Assembly (NCBI GenBank): GCA_023356515.1
Contig: JAKQYG010000041.1
Location: 1 to 15,765 of the forward strand
Source: Trichodesmium sp. MAG_R04
GTDB taxonomy: Bacteria > Cyanobacteriota > Cyanobacteriia > Cyanobacteriales > Microcoleaceae
Direction: 5' to 3'
Length of the DNA stretch: 15,765 bases
Made by a program: the position numbers and the translations under genes. Within the stretch, counting starts at the first letter, position 1; each line of letters opens with the position of its first letter. The notes below the pieces were generated by a model. The model worked only from the letters and a program-made list of their open reading frames with translations. It ran no database searches and was not told the DNA's origin. Shown here one piece after another: positions 7,070 through 15,525 of this stretch.

Positions 7070-10000
7070 TTAAAATCTCTTGCTATTTAACTTTACTCTT
7101 TCCCCATAATTCAACAACATTTCTAAAGCTGCCAAACGATTTTGCCAAGTTTGAACTTGATAAGCATTTTCCCGAGAATGAGCACTCATAGCGTTTCTAA
7201 ATTTTAACTGGAATTTCCTCAGGCTTCTTCTAGCATGACTCAAATTACTATTATCAGGATTATCAGTCAATTTTTCCAAAGCTGTTGCTAACTCTCCTGC
7301 CTCATTACGCCAACTTTCAAGTTGAGATTCCCCCAAATAAAGTTGCTTATTTCCTAACAAAAAACTCCATTCTTTTTTCAAAGCTTGAAAACGATCTACA
7401 GCAGCAGCAAATGGTTGTCGGTAAGGAATTACACCCTCCACAACTTGAGTTGTTTGAGCAAAACCACTTAATGCAGCTTTTCTGTTATTATCCGTTTCTT
7501 GCCTACCTTGAGTGCGAGTCAAAAATCCATGCAAACCACCAGTAATTCTTTCCGCAGCAAAAATAATATAACCCCCAGTAGGTAAATCTCGCGCTGCTTG
7601 AATCTGGTCAACTGCTATAATCTCAGGAATATTCAAAAGCTTAACTGCTGGCGTTATCAAAGTGCTACCTAATACTCCTCTATTTGTTAGCGGTTGGGTT
7701 ATTTGCTGAAAACGATTCGTATCTAAAGCATAAGTCATAGGAGTCAGTAAATCAATATCCCCATTGAGAACCCAGGTTTCCCAGTCTTGCTGAATTTTAT
7801 TAAAACGTTCATGGCGGGGAAAAGGAAACACTGCCACCGAAAGAATCAGCTGTGGATATTTCCATTTGAGAAAATTAGAAGTATTAGTAACAAAATTATT
7901 AACTTGATTAATCTTAAACTCAGTCCAATTCCACAAATTCTGGCGATCGCGTGGTGAAATCTTCATCGGATCTATTCCATACAACTGTCGAAACTGATGA
8001 CGCGCTGTCGGGCTATAACCATAAGAAAAATTCCGACGAGGATCTTGAAAAGGATAGCGAATATAATCAAGTTGAATCCCATCAACCTGATACCGACTGG
8101 CAATTTCATCTATTATATTACGTAAATATTGCCTAACTTCAGGATTTGCCGGGTCGATATAAACCTTCCCATCAGCAGGATGCCTTTTCCGACCCTTGTT
8201 ATCAGTCATCACCCAACTAGGATTAGCCGAAATTAACGGACCTAAATAGCTATCTACTTGACCAAGAGCGCGATTATGAGCTTGGTTTCCCACTGCGAAG
8301 GTCCAAATCCAAGCGTGTAGCTCCATATTCCTTTCGTGGGCTAACTTCACTGCTACTTTCAAAGGGTCCCAAGAAATTGTCAAAGGATTCTGTTTTGGGG
8401 CAACATTACTAGGATAAATCGTATAACCAGCATTAATAGTTTCAAAGAAAACAGTATTAATACCTGCAGCAGCAAGTCGATCAAATACCATTACTAAACC
8501 TCGTTCAGACCTAGCCCTCACAATTGTTCCCCGGTCTAACCAGACAGCTCGAATCTCAGCCCCCGCTCTTTGACCGTCAGTGGGATAGTTATTCCACAAC
8601 ATTTGCCTTGTTTGTAGCCATTGATTTCTGGCCATAGCATATTGTTTGGCTTTTACCTGTTGGGGAAAATTTTGAATTACCTGACGTGCTCTAGTAATTA
8701 CTTGTTGAGCATCGCTGATTTTTTTATATTTTTGAGCAATAAAGGTAGTGTTGTCAGTATTGGCAGCTACTAAGCTAATATCATCTGCTGCCAGATTCAC
8801 TTCCACATTTGCAGATTTAGCTGCTACTAGTGCACTTTCAAATCTACCAAGGAGATTATTTAATTCCTGTAACATTGCATGAGCTTCAGCTCTGCTAATT
8901 GGATGACTTCCTTGTCTGATGTCTAAACCAGGAGGTGCTGATTCTGATGAAGGGTCTGCTTGGGAGTTGGGTACTTGTATTTGTGGTAGAGGTAGAGGTC
9001 TAAGTAAGGCAGTTATAGGATTACGGCGAGAAGATGATGTGCTTGTTTTTGCTTCTTGTGGAGTCTGGTTCCAAATAGTTTCTCTATTATTATTTTGTGG
9101 GGTAAGATTGTCACTCGAACTAATAATTGTGTCTTTTTCAGTAACAGTTTCACTTTGCCGATTTTGTTGTTCTTTTTGTTGTGAGAATCTATGCCAAATA
9201 TTCTCACCTTTATTATTAGTAGTCTCCGAAGTTAAATTTGCAGGAGAACTAACAGGAGTATCTTTCTCACTAACAGTTTCACTTTTAGGAGCTGTTGTCG
9301 TCTTTACTCCTAAATTACTATTTTGACTACCTAATCTTTCCGTTGCTTGAGTCAGATGTTCTGGTTTCTTGTCAGTAGTTATTTTTTCTTGCTGACTTCT
9401 GAGCCAAATATTATCTTGATTTACAGTTGAATTTTGAGCTGTACTAGCAGTTAGATTTATATTTGAGTTTTCCGCAGTATTTACAGACGTAGTTATAGGT
9501 TTGATTCTAACTGGATTTACATTTTCCTTTTCCTTCATTGATATATTTGAAGGGGTAGTTCTAGGTTGAATTTTTATTGGGTTAGAGTTATTAGCAGTAG
9601 GTACGGTCGATCTATTATTCTCTAAGGAAAAAGGATTATTATTTTTGGTACTAAATTGTAGTTGATTTTGATAACGATTCAAAATAGCTTGTAACCAAAT
9701 ACTGTCTAAAGTAGCACTATTTCCCCAGTGCCAACCTAAATAGGTAGCTTGAGGAGTAATTACTACTGCTGAAGAACCAGAACTTCCTTTCCAAGTAGCA
9801 GCGGTTGTGCTGCTTAAACCTGCCGGAATTAATATTCCACCTGCAACTGTACTTTCATTGTTAATTTTTGGTGCCCAACTTGTAGATTCTTCACAGGTAA
9901 TATCTAAACAACGATATTTAGGTTCTGGTGTGGTGGGTTGACTCAGAGGAAAGGCCCAGTAAGAACCAAGGAGTGATCGCAATTTTTGCCGTACTCCTGG

Positions 10001-10366
10001 CTGAGACCTTTTACCTACTTGACCACTAGCTATTAATTTTCCTCCCTGCTTCACCCACTTTTCAAGAATTTGTACTTGAGTTTGAGTTAAAGTTTGAGTA
10101 TTTGGTAAAAAGATAACTTTTAGCCCAGATAGGTCAGCTAATGTATTTATTTGTCTTAAATCAATTGGCTTATAACTAATACCTAAAGCACGTATTCGTT
10201 TAATAATTTGATTCCATTCATTTGCATTTTGGGTGTCTTGAGCGATCCCTAATAAAACATTAGCTCTACTAGGGCTTGGTAACAATACTATCATACTTAG
10301 TAATATACCTACCAACTTTGGTAGAATTGGTAAAATTTGTTTAGATAAAGCTTTTTGTTGATTCAT
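7070..10366 (-). CDS. Exported GHL10 (family 10-like) glycoside hydrolase with repeat-bearing linker
   Basis: The 1098-residue protein has a signal peptide (about 1-35, cut after SRA) and a Rossmann-like GATase/ThuA-type region (about 36-235). Next is a long Ser/Thr/Asn-rich linker (about 236-485), a helical stretch (about 487-598) and the GHL10 (DUF187, YngK-like) barrel (about 602-945). Barrel signatures are EIRAVWLDRG (604-613), ELHAWIWTFAVG (682-693), YIDPANPEVRQYL (736-748), VDGIQLDYIRYP (761-772) with a likely acidic active residue, and DIDLLTPMTYA (870-880). A helical tail (about 985-1098) follows. The family is thought to hydrolyse glycans in the envelope or extracellular polysaccharide; the substrate is not proven. 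The linker contains two kinds of internal repeat. The Shine-Dalgarno AAGGAG is unusually close, two bases before the ATG. The gene stands alone and converges with the DUF3318 gene. Confidence 0.9.
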   Translation of the reverse strand: MNQQKALSKQILPILPKLVGILLSMIVLLPSPSRANVLLGIAQDTQNANEWNQIIKRIRALGISYKPIDLRQINTLADLSGLKVIFLPNTQTLTQTQVQILEKWVKQGGKLIASGQVGKRSQPGVRQKLRSLLGSYWAFPLSQPTTPEPKYRCLDITCEESTSWAPKINNESTVAGGILIPAGLSSTTAATWKGSSGSSAVVITPQATYLGWHWGNSATLDSIWLQAILNRYQNQLQFSTKNNNPFSLENNRSTVPTANNSNPIKIQPRTTPSNISMKEKENVNPVRIKPITTSVNTAENSNINLTASTAQNSTVNQDNIWLRSQQEKITTDKKPEHLTQATERLGSQNSNLGVKTTTAPKSETVSEKDTPVSSPANLTSETTNNKGENIWHRFSQQKEQQNRQSETVTEKDTIISSSDNLTPQNNNRETIWNQTPQEAKTSTSSSRRNPITALLRPLPLPQIQVPNSQADPSSESAPPGLDIRQGSHPISRAEAHAMLQELNNLLGRFESALVAAKSANVEVNLAADDISLVAANTDNTTFIAQKYKKISDAQQVITRARQVIQNFPQQVKAKQYAMARNQWLQTRQMLWNNYPTDGQRAGAEIRAVWLDRGTIVRARSERGLVMVFDRLAAAGINTVFFETINAGYTIYPSNVAPKQNPLTISWDPLKVAVKLAHERNMELHAWIWTFAVGNQAHNRALGQVDSYLGPLISANPSWVMTDNKGRKRHPADGKVYIDPANPEVRQYLRNIIDEIASRYQVDGIQLDYIRYPFQDPRRNFSYGYSPTARHQFRQLYGIDPMKISPRDRQNLWNWTEFKINQVNNFVTNTSNFLKWKYPQLILSVAVFPFPRHERFNKIQQDWETWVLNGDIDLLTPMTYALDTNRFQQITQPLTNRGVLGSTLITPAVKLLNIPEIIAVDQIQAARDLPTGGYIIFAAERITGGLHGFLTRTQGRQETDNNRKAALSGFAQTTQVVEGVIPYRQPFAAAVDRFQALKKEWSFLLGNKQLYLGESQLESWRNEAGELATALEKLTDNPDNSNLSHARRSLRKFQLKFRNAMSAHSRENAYQVQTWQNRLAALEMLLNYGERVKLNSKRF

Positions 10367-10676
10367 AACTCCTTACTATCATACTAAATTCAGTTAACAA
10401 CTAAATATTAAAAATCATTCTTTAAATTTCTAGTCGTGTAGTTTGAGTGAGCTTTTCTCAAATTAAAGAATAGGTTATACAGCAATTGCCATTACTACAT
10501 AAGACATTTTCATTCCTCTCAAACTTAGTCACAGCAAAAATTTACTTTTTGTACATAGTGTTTCCGGCTAGTATGATATCATAATATATCTCTAATTATG
10601 TAGAATTATGTCCAAATGTTTAACTTTTTTTAGTTAGCCATATGGGGAAATATTTACCGCAAAATTGGGTTTAAAG

Positions 10677-10694
10677 CCTCGCCCATAAGCGGGG
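10677..10694. repeat. GC-rich hairpin, possible IS200/IS605-like end
   Basis: CCTCGC (10677-10682) pairs with GCGGGG (10689-10694), one G-T pair, around CCATAA. The string AAAGCCTCGCCCATAAGCGG resembles the hairpin found at the right ends of cyanobacterial IS200/IS605 elements carrying tnpB. No tnpA or tnpB remains, so this would be a solo end; the match is from memory. Confidence 0.4.
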
Positions 10695-10706
10695 GACTTT
10701 CCATAC

Positions 10707-10712
10707 TATAAT
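10707..10712 (+). promoter_or_regulatory. Possible -10 box of the lipoprotein gene
   Basis: TATAAT lies 37 bases before the ATG at 10750, which allows a leader of about 30 bases. I see no good -35 box; the hairpin at 10677-10694 occupies that place. Confidence 0.35.
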
Positions 10713-10749
10713 TAAGAGTAGAAAATGATTGAGATAATCGACATTAGTT

Positions 10750-11670
10750 ATGAAGACAACTTTCAAAATAATGCTATTTTTTAGTCTTTGTATCTTAGGT
10801 TCTACACTTTCTTCATGCCAAATAGTTGGAGGATACCTTTTTGAAAAAGTTGCTGATTGTGCACTGCTTAATGAATGTCCACAACTAAAAAATGATACTG
10901 AAAGACAGCAACCACAGGACACAGTTCAAAGACAAGAAACTGAAAGGCAGCAAGTACAGGAAAGAAATCAAAAATTTGTTCGAGATAAATTCATTGATGC
11001 CATTGCTGTAAATACCATGGTAAATCAAGGATATGTTTTTTTATCTGGTAAAAGTGGTAAGCAGTTCACAGGAAAGGTTGCTAACTCTGAGATTAGGGAA
11101 AGAGGAAATTTGGAAGAAAGTGGAGTTGCTGCGTGGATCCACTGGAGCGATGCTCAAACTTCTTCAATTTTGTTTATGAAGAATTCTAGAGTTCGAGTCT
11201 GGGAAAAAGGGTTTGAGTACAGGGGCAAATGGTACTGGGGAGCTAATGATAATTTACTATATGTCAAAATGGATCAGGGAGCTCAATATAAGTTTACTAA
11301 AAGCCGACTATATACTAAAGGTAATCCAGAAAAACCTCGTCGATCATCATCAGAACAAACTTTAAGAAATTACTACCAAACTCTAAACAGTTATAAATAT
11401 CAAAGCGCTTGGAATTCTTTATCCTCTGAATTGCAATCAGAAGGATATCAGTCCTACTTAGATTGGTGGACTCAAGTTAAAAAGATAGAGGTACTAAGTA
11501 CCAAATTGGTATCAGAAGATGGGTTTAATTCTACAGTAAACAGCAGATTACGATACTTGACAAAATCTGGCCGAAAAATCAATCAAATGCTTCGCTTTGA
11601 TTTTGTTTGGGACACAGGTTCTGACCGTTGGCTAATTAATAAAGTTGAACGTTTGGCATTGCTGAATTAG
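10750..11670 (+). CDS. Putative lipoprotein with C-terminal NTF2-like domain
   Basis: The 306-residue protein begins with a lipoprotein signal: a hydrophobic stretch followed by the lipobox LSSC, with Cys23 as the likely lipidated residue. Residues about 45-80 are Gln/Glu/Arg-rich (ERQQPQD, ERQQVQERNQK) and probably form a helical spacer. Residues about 85-190 form a Trp/Tyr-rich module (AAWIHWSD, YRGKWYWGANDNLLYV) that I do not recognise. Residues about 203-304 (LRNYYQTLN, YQSAWNSL, YLDWWTQVKKI, RWLINKVERL) look like the NTF2-like domain that ends several cyanobacterial Ser/Thr kinases and envelope proteins; this assignment is by pattern only. The protein should sit on a membrane facing the periplasm. 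Function unknown. No Shine-Dalgarno site is visible. It is a single gene, divergent from GHL10, followed by a repeat cluster. Confidence 0.75.
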   Translation: MKTTFKIMLFFSLCILGSTLSSCQIVGGYLFEKVADCALLNECPQLKNDTERQQPQDTVQRQETERQQVQERNQKFVRDKFIDAIAVNTMVNQGYVFLSGKSGKQFTGKVANSEIRERGNLEESGVAAWIHWSDAQTSSILFMKNSRVRVWEKGFEYRGKWYWGANDNLLYVKMDQGAQYKFTKSRLYTKGNPEKPRRSSSEQTLRNYYQTLNSYKYQSAWNSLSSELQSEGYQSYLDWWTQVKKIEVLSTKLVSEDGFNSTVNSRLRYLTKSGRKINQMLRFDFVWDTGSDRWLINKVERLALLN

Positions 11671-11821
11671 GCAATGAATTTGTTAAGGCCCACATTCCGC
11701 ACTTCTTAACATTAAACTGATAATTTTATTAATCTATCGCCCCTAATACTCTCCCTAAAACCCTTATAGCTATGGACATTTATTTTCACTGTTATATAAT
11801 TTTCTCATAAAAAATTAGTGA

Positions 11822-11928
11822 TTACAGCGCTTTTCAAATTAATGAACTACATCGTCATAACCAAAACCTTGTAGGGACGTTGCATGCAACGTCCCTACTG
11901 TGGTCTACCGACATGAAAACTGCTGTAA
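11822..11928. mobile_element. MITE-like element with central perfect palindrome
   Basis: The ends TTACAGCGCTTTTCA (11822-11836) and TGAAAACTGCTGTAA (11914-11928) are inverse copies at 13 of 15 positions. In the middle is the 28-base palindrome at 11871-11898. The element has no coding capacity, so it would depend on a transposase encoded elsewhere. I cannot see a clear target duplication. Confidence 0.55.
11871..11898. repeat. Perfect 28-base palindrome
   Basis: The half-site GTAGGGACGTTGCA is followed by its exact inverse TGCAACGTCCCTAC. It can fold into a 12-13 bp hairpin in RNA or a cruciform in DNA. This sequence is, to my knowledge, a widely dispersed spacer repeat in cyanobacteria. A decayed copy lies at 6791-6819. 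Confidence 0.8.
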
Positions 11929-12148
11929 GAAATTTTATTGATATTGAGTTCTATAATGAGGGTTCTTCCTACAAGCCTCTTTAAAAACGTAAATTATAGA
12001 TTAAGATGTGCGGAATGTAGGTAAGGTCAAATAACCTCTATCGTAATCTACCCATAAAAAAACTGCTGTTATCTGATTCTGCATTCTGTGAAGCTCCAAA
12101 AAATCAGGGACGAAAAGATTTTCCCCTTGCATCCGCATACAAATCATG

Positions 12149-12255
12149 GTATAGCAGTCGAAGTATAGCACTATGGGTAAGTAAGAAGTTAGAAGTAATC
12201 TCTGACTGAATTTCAGCATTTAGTAATGTCCTAACTTTTGCTTCGACTGCTATAC
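12149..12255. mobile_element. MITE-like element with 15-bp perfect terminal inverted repeats
   Basis: GTATAGCAGTCGAAG (12149-12163) and CTTCGACTGCTATAC (12241-12255) are exact inverses enclosing a 107-bp non-coding unit. Its right end read inward gives TATAGC at positions 1-6 and GTTAGGACATT at 20-30, the signature shared with the next element. The left end carries a second TATAGC at 12164, as if one element end had landed in another. The TA at the outer ends suits an IS630/Tc1-type transposase; that link is inference. Confidence 0.65.
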
Positions 12256-12366
12256 TGTGTTGTCTAAGGGGTTTACTTGCCTATAAACATGATTTTTTCA
12301 AATCAATCTCCAATACCAATATAGGAGGAACAGTATAAAGATTTGAGAGTCCTTTCTGGAGATATC

Positions 12367-12472
12367 TATAGCAGTACAAAAAGACGTTAGGACACTTTCT
12401 AACCTCTTTCATGTCCTAAAAAACCTTGTTAAAGAATCTAAAAATGTCCTAACCTTAGCACGTAGCGCTATA
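12367..12472. mobile_element. MITE-like element of the TATAGC/GTTAGGACA family
   Basis: The left end (12367-12396) has TATAGC then GTTAGGACA at position 20; the right end (12443-12472, minus strand) has TATAGC then GTTAGGACATT at the same position. The unit is 106 bp, AT-rich and non-coding. An inner TGTCCTAA near 12412 can also pair with the left GTTAGGACA, giving an alternative hairpin. Confidence 0.65.
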
Positions 12473-12547
12473 ATACAAAATAAAATATGTAGAATAATGA
12501 TATTTGCTCAAAATCTAGGGTATTTTAATCCCTAGAAAGCTCAACTA

Positions 12548-15259
12548 TTATTCAATCACTTCGTTCACAGGGAAACGGTTAATCAACTGCATAGCCCGAT
12601 AGGCATTACGTTGCAAAGCATCAGATAAATAAGGCACATGAGGAATCTGAGACAAAAAATCCAAAGTCCGACGTAAAATCCGGACAACATCACCCTCATC
12701 CAGACTTGTATTTTCCACTAACTCTTGCCATTCGACTCCCAAAGCCCACTGTTCCACCAAACCAATCAAATCCCATTCCAACCAGACAGGTAAAGCCACC
12801 CGATACCGACGCTGCACCTGAAATAACTGATGTCGTAAATTACGCAAACTAGCCAAAGCCTGCTCTACCTGAACAGACAAATCATAACGAGTCCAACTAT
12901 CAGGTCTAGTAATCTCTGTCACCAGACCAGCACAAGCAGCAGCTAAATGATGAGGGTCAAGTCCGTCAAAAGATCCTGACATCAGCACCAAACCAAGCCA
13001 CAATTCATTATCACCTCGAATAGCGGCACAAACTTGACCAATCTCTGTAGGCTCAACTCCCTGTAAACAGCTAAAATATTGCAAAATTTCAATTAGATTG
13101 AGAAACTCTTGCCAGTGACGTGCCAACTTCTCCTCCAATTCAGTTTGGCGATCCTCTATTTCCGCCCTCAAAATACCTATTCGTCGCCAACCCTTAATTA
13201 AAGTACGAGGTTTTCCCCATTTCTTCAAAGGATGTTCCTCAACTTGTGCTTCGACCATTGCCACTTTCTGCATTTGTGCTAAAACTTCTGGAGTATCTAC
13301 TGGCATTGGTACTACTGGAATTTGTTGAGCTAAAGCTAGAGAAGTTTCATCTCCTTTGCGACATTGCCCCAAGCGAAATTCCATCCCTTCAGGAAACTCT
13401 ATGTGCTCCACAGCAAGCAACCGAGGCAATTCTGTCTTTAGAGTTACTACATCCATTGCTCCTACTACATACCATCGATTATCCCTGCCCAAACACAAGG
13501 AATAAGAAGATTGACCAGAACCAGGAACTTTTGCTACTAATACTGCTGGGATAGGCTCTGAAATAGATTTCTTCGCAGTAGGAACATGCTTTCCTTTCAA
13601 ACTAACAATAGTTCCCAATACTGCAAAAGACAAAGATAAAGACATTTCTCTAATACGAGCTTCCTCTGCTTGCTTTTGCAAAATTTTCAGCAGTCGTTTC
13701 TCCTCTTTTGCTTTTTCCCGTAACTTTTCATAACTTGCCAGTAATTGTTCGAGACTAACCCAGTCATTCTCTTCATAGATTCCCAGTTTATTTTCTACAG
13801 ATGCCAATTCCTCTAACTTCTGTTCAATCTCTTTCCGATCTGGCATTAGAGATAGGGTAGACAAATACTGACCAAAACTACGCTCTACTAAATTTTTTGC
13901 CTCCTGCAATACATGAGTTTGTAGTAAATTCAGCACCATACCATAGCTAGGAGTAAACTGGCTCACCAATGGGTCAGATCCTGAAGTTGATAAATAAGCT
14001 GCCTCTTTCGCACCCTCAAACCTAGTTTGAACAGTTACAACATAACCTTGAGGATCCATCCCTCGCCGTCCTGCCCTGCCTGCCATTTGCAGAAATTCTG
14101 ATGGTTTTAGGAGTCGGTGTCCATCATCTGTGCGTTTTGAGAGACTAGAGATAACTGTTGTACGAGCTGGCATATTTATTCCTGCCGCTAAGGTTTCTGT
14201 GGCAAATACTATTTTAATTAAGCCTTGCTGAAATAATTCCTCAACTAATCCTTTCCAGACTGGTAACATGCCGGCATGGTGAGCTGCTATTCCTCTGGTG
14301 AGAGGTTCTAACTGTTCAGACCTTGCCAGCTCTGGGTTGCGGTTGAGAAATTTCTGAATTAGCTTTTGTAGTTTGGTTGCCTCTGCTTCATTCACCAAGG
14401 TAAGATTTCTGGCTTGTGCTACTTCTTTTACTGCACGAGCGCATCCTCTACGGCTGAAGATGAAGTAGATGGCTGGTAACATATCTCGCTCTTTGAGCTG
14501 AGACAGAACTGTTGATAAGATGGGTTCTTGTTGTCTCTCTCTTCTGTCTCTACTTGCTTGTCTACTTTTAGGCTTAAGTTGGGGATTGATTCTTTTTTGA
14601 TTGCTGTTAAGCAGAGGAAATAAACCTTTATTGTTGGAAAAATTAAATTGCAGAGGGACTGGTCGGAAATCAGAGTAGATTAATTCGGTAGGTCCATGAA
14701 CTCTAAGAATCCAGTCTGTAAGTTGGTCACTATTAGCTACTGTAGCGGAGAGGGCTAATAGTTGGATTTCTGATGGGCAGTAAATTATTGATTCTTCCCA
14801 GACTGTGCCTCGTTGGCGATCATTCATGTAGTGGCATTCGTCTAGAACTACTGCTTCTACTTTTTCTAGGGATGTTCCTATTTCTCCAATGGGAGTACCA
14901 TACAGCATATTACGGAAGATTTCTGTAGTCATTACTAGGACCGGTGCTTCCCGGTTGACAGATGTATCTCCTGTAACTAGCCCTACTTCTTTGACCCCAA
15001 ATAGGTGGCGGAAGTCCCGCAATTTTTGGTTTGATAGGGCTTTTAGAGGTGTGGTATAGAAGACTCGTTGTCCACGACTTAAGGCCCGGTAAATGGCATA
15101 TTCTCCGATTAGGGTTTTACCTGAACCTGTGGGGGTACAAACAACTACTGATTTTCCAGCGTTTAGGGCAGCGATCGCTTGTTTCTGGAAGTTGTCTAAT
15201 TCAAATGGAAATAAGGTCTTCAGATCCAGCCCTTGGCTGTTCTGGGTTGAGTATGACAC
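12548..15259 (-). CDS. Ski2/Mtr4-like DEAD/DEAH-box RNA helicase
   Basis: The 903-residue protein carries all superfamily 2 helicase motifs: I (TPTGSGKT, 42-49), Ia (TPLKALSNQK, 70-79), Ib region (TGDTS, 96-100), II as DECH (140-143, where DEVH is usual), III (SATVAN, 171-176), IV (YFIFSRRGC, 265-273), V (ETLAAGINMPA, 355-365) and VI (QMAGRAGRRGMD, 391-402). A long middle region with a coiled-coil stretch (about 480-545) follows. The end (about 760-903) is a DSHCT-type helical domain including LDEGDVVRILRRTLDFLSQI. It would unwind RNA using ATP in the cytoplasm; homologues act in RNA processing or decay, and plants have a chloroplast counterpart. The start codon is GTG at 15257-15259, with an in-frame stop only a few codons upstream and no clear Shine-Dalgarno site. 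The gene is complete and solitary. Confidence 0.93.
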   Translation of the reverse strand: MSYSTQNSQGLDLKTLFPFELDNFQKQAIAALNAGKSVVVCTPTGSGKTLIGEYAIYRALSRGQRVFYTTPLKALSNQKLRDFRHLFGVKEVGLVTGDTSVNREAPVLVMTTEIFRNMLYGTPIGEIGTSLEKVEAVVLDECHYMNDRQRGTVWEESIIYCPSEIQLLALSATVANSDQLTDWILRVHGPTELIYSDFRPVPLQFNFSNNKGLFPLLNSNQKRINPQLKPKSRQASRDRRERQQEPILSTVLSQLKERDMLPAIYFIFSRRGCARAVKEVAQARNLTLVNEAEATKLQKLIQKFLNRNPELARSEQLEPLTRGIAAHHAGMLPVWKGLVEELFQQGLIKIVFATETLAAGINMPARTTVISSLSKRTDDGHRLLKPSEFLQMAGRAGRRGMDPQGYVVTVQTRFEGAKEAAYLSTSGSDPLVSQFTPSYGMVLNLLQTHVLQEAKNLVERSFGQYLSTLSLMPDRKEIEQKLEELASVENKLGIYEENDWVSLEQLLASYEKLREKAKEEKRLLKILQKQAEEARIREMSLSLSFAVLGTIVSLKGKHVPTAKKSISEPIPAVLVAKVPGSGQSSYSLCLGRDNRWYVVGAMDVVTLKTELPRLLAVEHIEFPEGMEFRLGQCRKGDETSLALAQQIPVVPMPVDTPEVLAQMQKVAMVEAQVEEHPLKKWGKPRTLIKGWRRIGILRAEIEDRQTELEEKLARHWQEFLNLIEILQYFSCLQGVEPTEIGQVCAAIRGDNELWLGLVLMSGSFDGLDPHHLAAACAGLVTEITRPDSWTRYDLSVQVEQALASLRNLRHQLFQVQRRYRVALPVWLEWDLIGLVEQWALGVEWQELVENTSLDEGDVVRILRRTLDFLSQIPHVPYLSDALQRNAYRAMQLINRFPVNEVIE

Positions 15260-15525
15260 TAAAATTTATTTTGTTGACTTTACAAAGGTTATGTGATATG
15301 CCAAAATCCATGCTTTTTGCAAGGAAATATAGACTTTATATTTTTATTTTAAACTATATTTTTCAAAAGTTTGAAGTTTAAGGCCACTAATGCCTAATTA
15401 GTTAACAACAGGACTTACGGAACGGCACTAATTGTAGTGCCAATATCTTTGAAATTACAATTTTTTGCACCATATATAGCGGTAATGTGTAAATTCTAAC
15501 ACTATTTATCTGCTTTTGCAAAGAA
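15260..15525. other. Gap upstream of the helicase gene
   Basis: This 266-base AT-rich gap holds the helicase promoter region. It contains the string ACAGGACTTACGGA (15408-15421), close to a very common cyanobacterial spacer repeat, then a hairpin (15424-15441). At 15475 a TATAGC start is only loosely like the 12367 family. No gene is seen. Confidence 0.45.
15424..15441. repeat. Perfect 7-bp hairpin GGCACTA/TAGTGCC
   Basis: GGCACTA and TAGTGCC are exact inverses around ATTG. It lies 85 bases beyond the stop of the rightmost minus-strand gene and could terminate it, though no T-run follows on that strand. Confidence 0.5.

Larger units (their letters stand above)
10367..10749. other. Divergent gap between GHL10 and lipoprotein genes
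   Basis: This 383-base AT-rich gap must hold the promoters of both divergent genes. I see a TTTGAG/CTCAAA hairpin near 10441-10461, a G+C-rich hairpin at 10677-10694 and a TATAAT at 10707-10712. I find no convincing gene or structured RNA. Confidence 0.5.
11689..12021. repeat. Long inverted repeat bounded by GTGCGGAATGT ends
   Basis: CCCACATTCCGCACTTCTTAAC (written in two parts: CCCACATTCCG, CACTTCTTAAC; 11689-11710) is the inverse of ATTAAGATGTGCGGAATGTAGG read in two parts at 12000-12021, about 19 of 22 matching. The ends bracket 333 bp without any transposase. This may be the shell of an insertion sequence or a large MITE. Another MITE-like element lies inside it. Confidence 0.55.
11671..12547. 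other. 877-base non-coding MITE and inverted-repeat cluster
   Basis: No gene is supported here. A 72-codon minus-strand frame (12001-12219) runs through the end of one repeat and into another and is likely spurious. In order the stretch holds a 333-bp inverted repeat (11689-12021) enclosing a 107-bp MITE-like element with a perfect central palindrome (11822-11928), then two more elements of 107 and 106 bp (12149-12255, 12367-12472). Confidence 0.7.

Noticed and set aside
8919..9326. 135-codon plus-strand frame opposite the GHL10 gene
   Set aside because: It is the antisense of the low-complexity Ser/Thr/Gln linker, which yields long open frames; no independent coding evidence.
10470..10510. 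Another TATAGC-type end (ATACAGCAATTGCC then AAGACATTTT)
   Set aside because: Only scattered bases agree and the spacing differs.
12001..12219. 72-codon minus-strand open frame
   Set aside because: It ends inside the GTGCGGAATGT inverted repeat and starts inside the next MITE-like element; its sequence is explained by repeat DNA.
15475..15506. Fifth copy of the TATAGC/GTTAGGACATT end
   Set aside because: TATAGC is present but the second block reads TTCTAACACTATT; the match is too weak to count.
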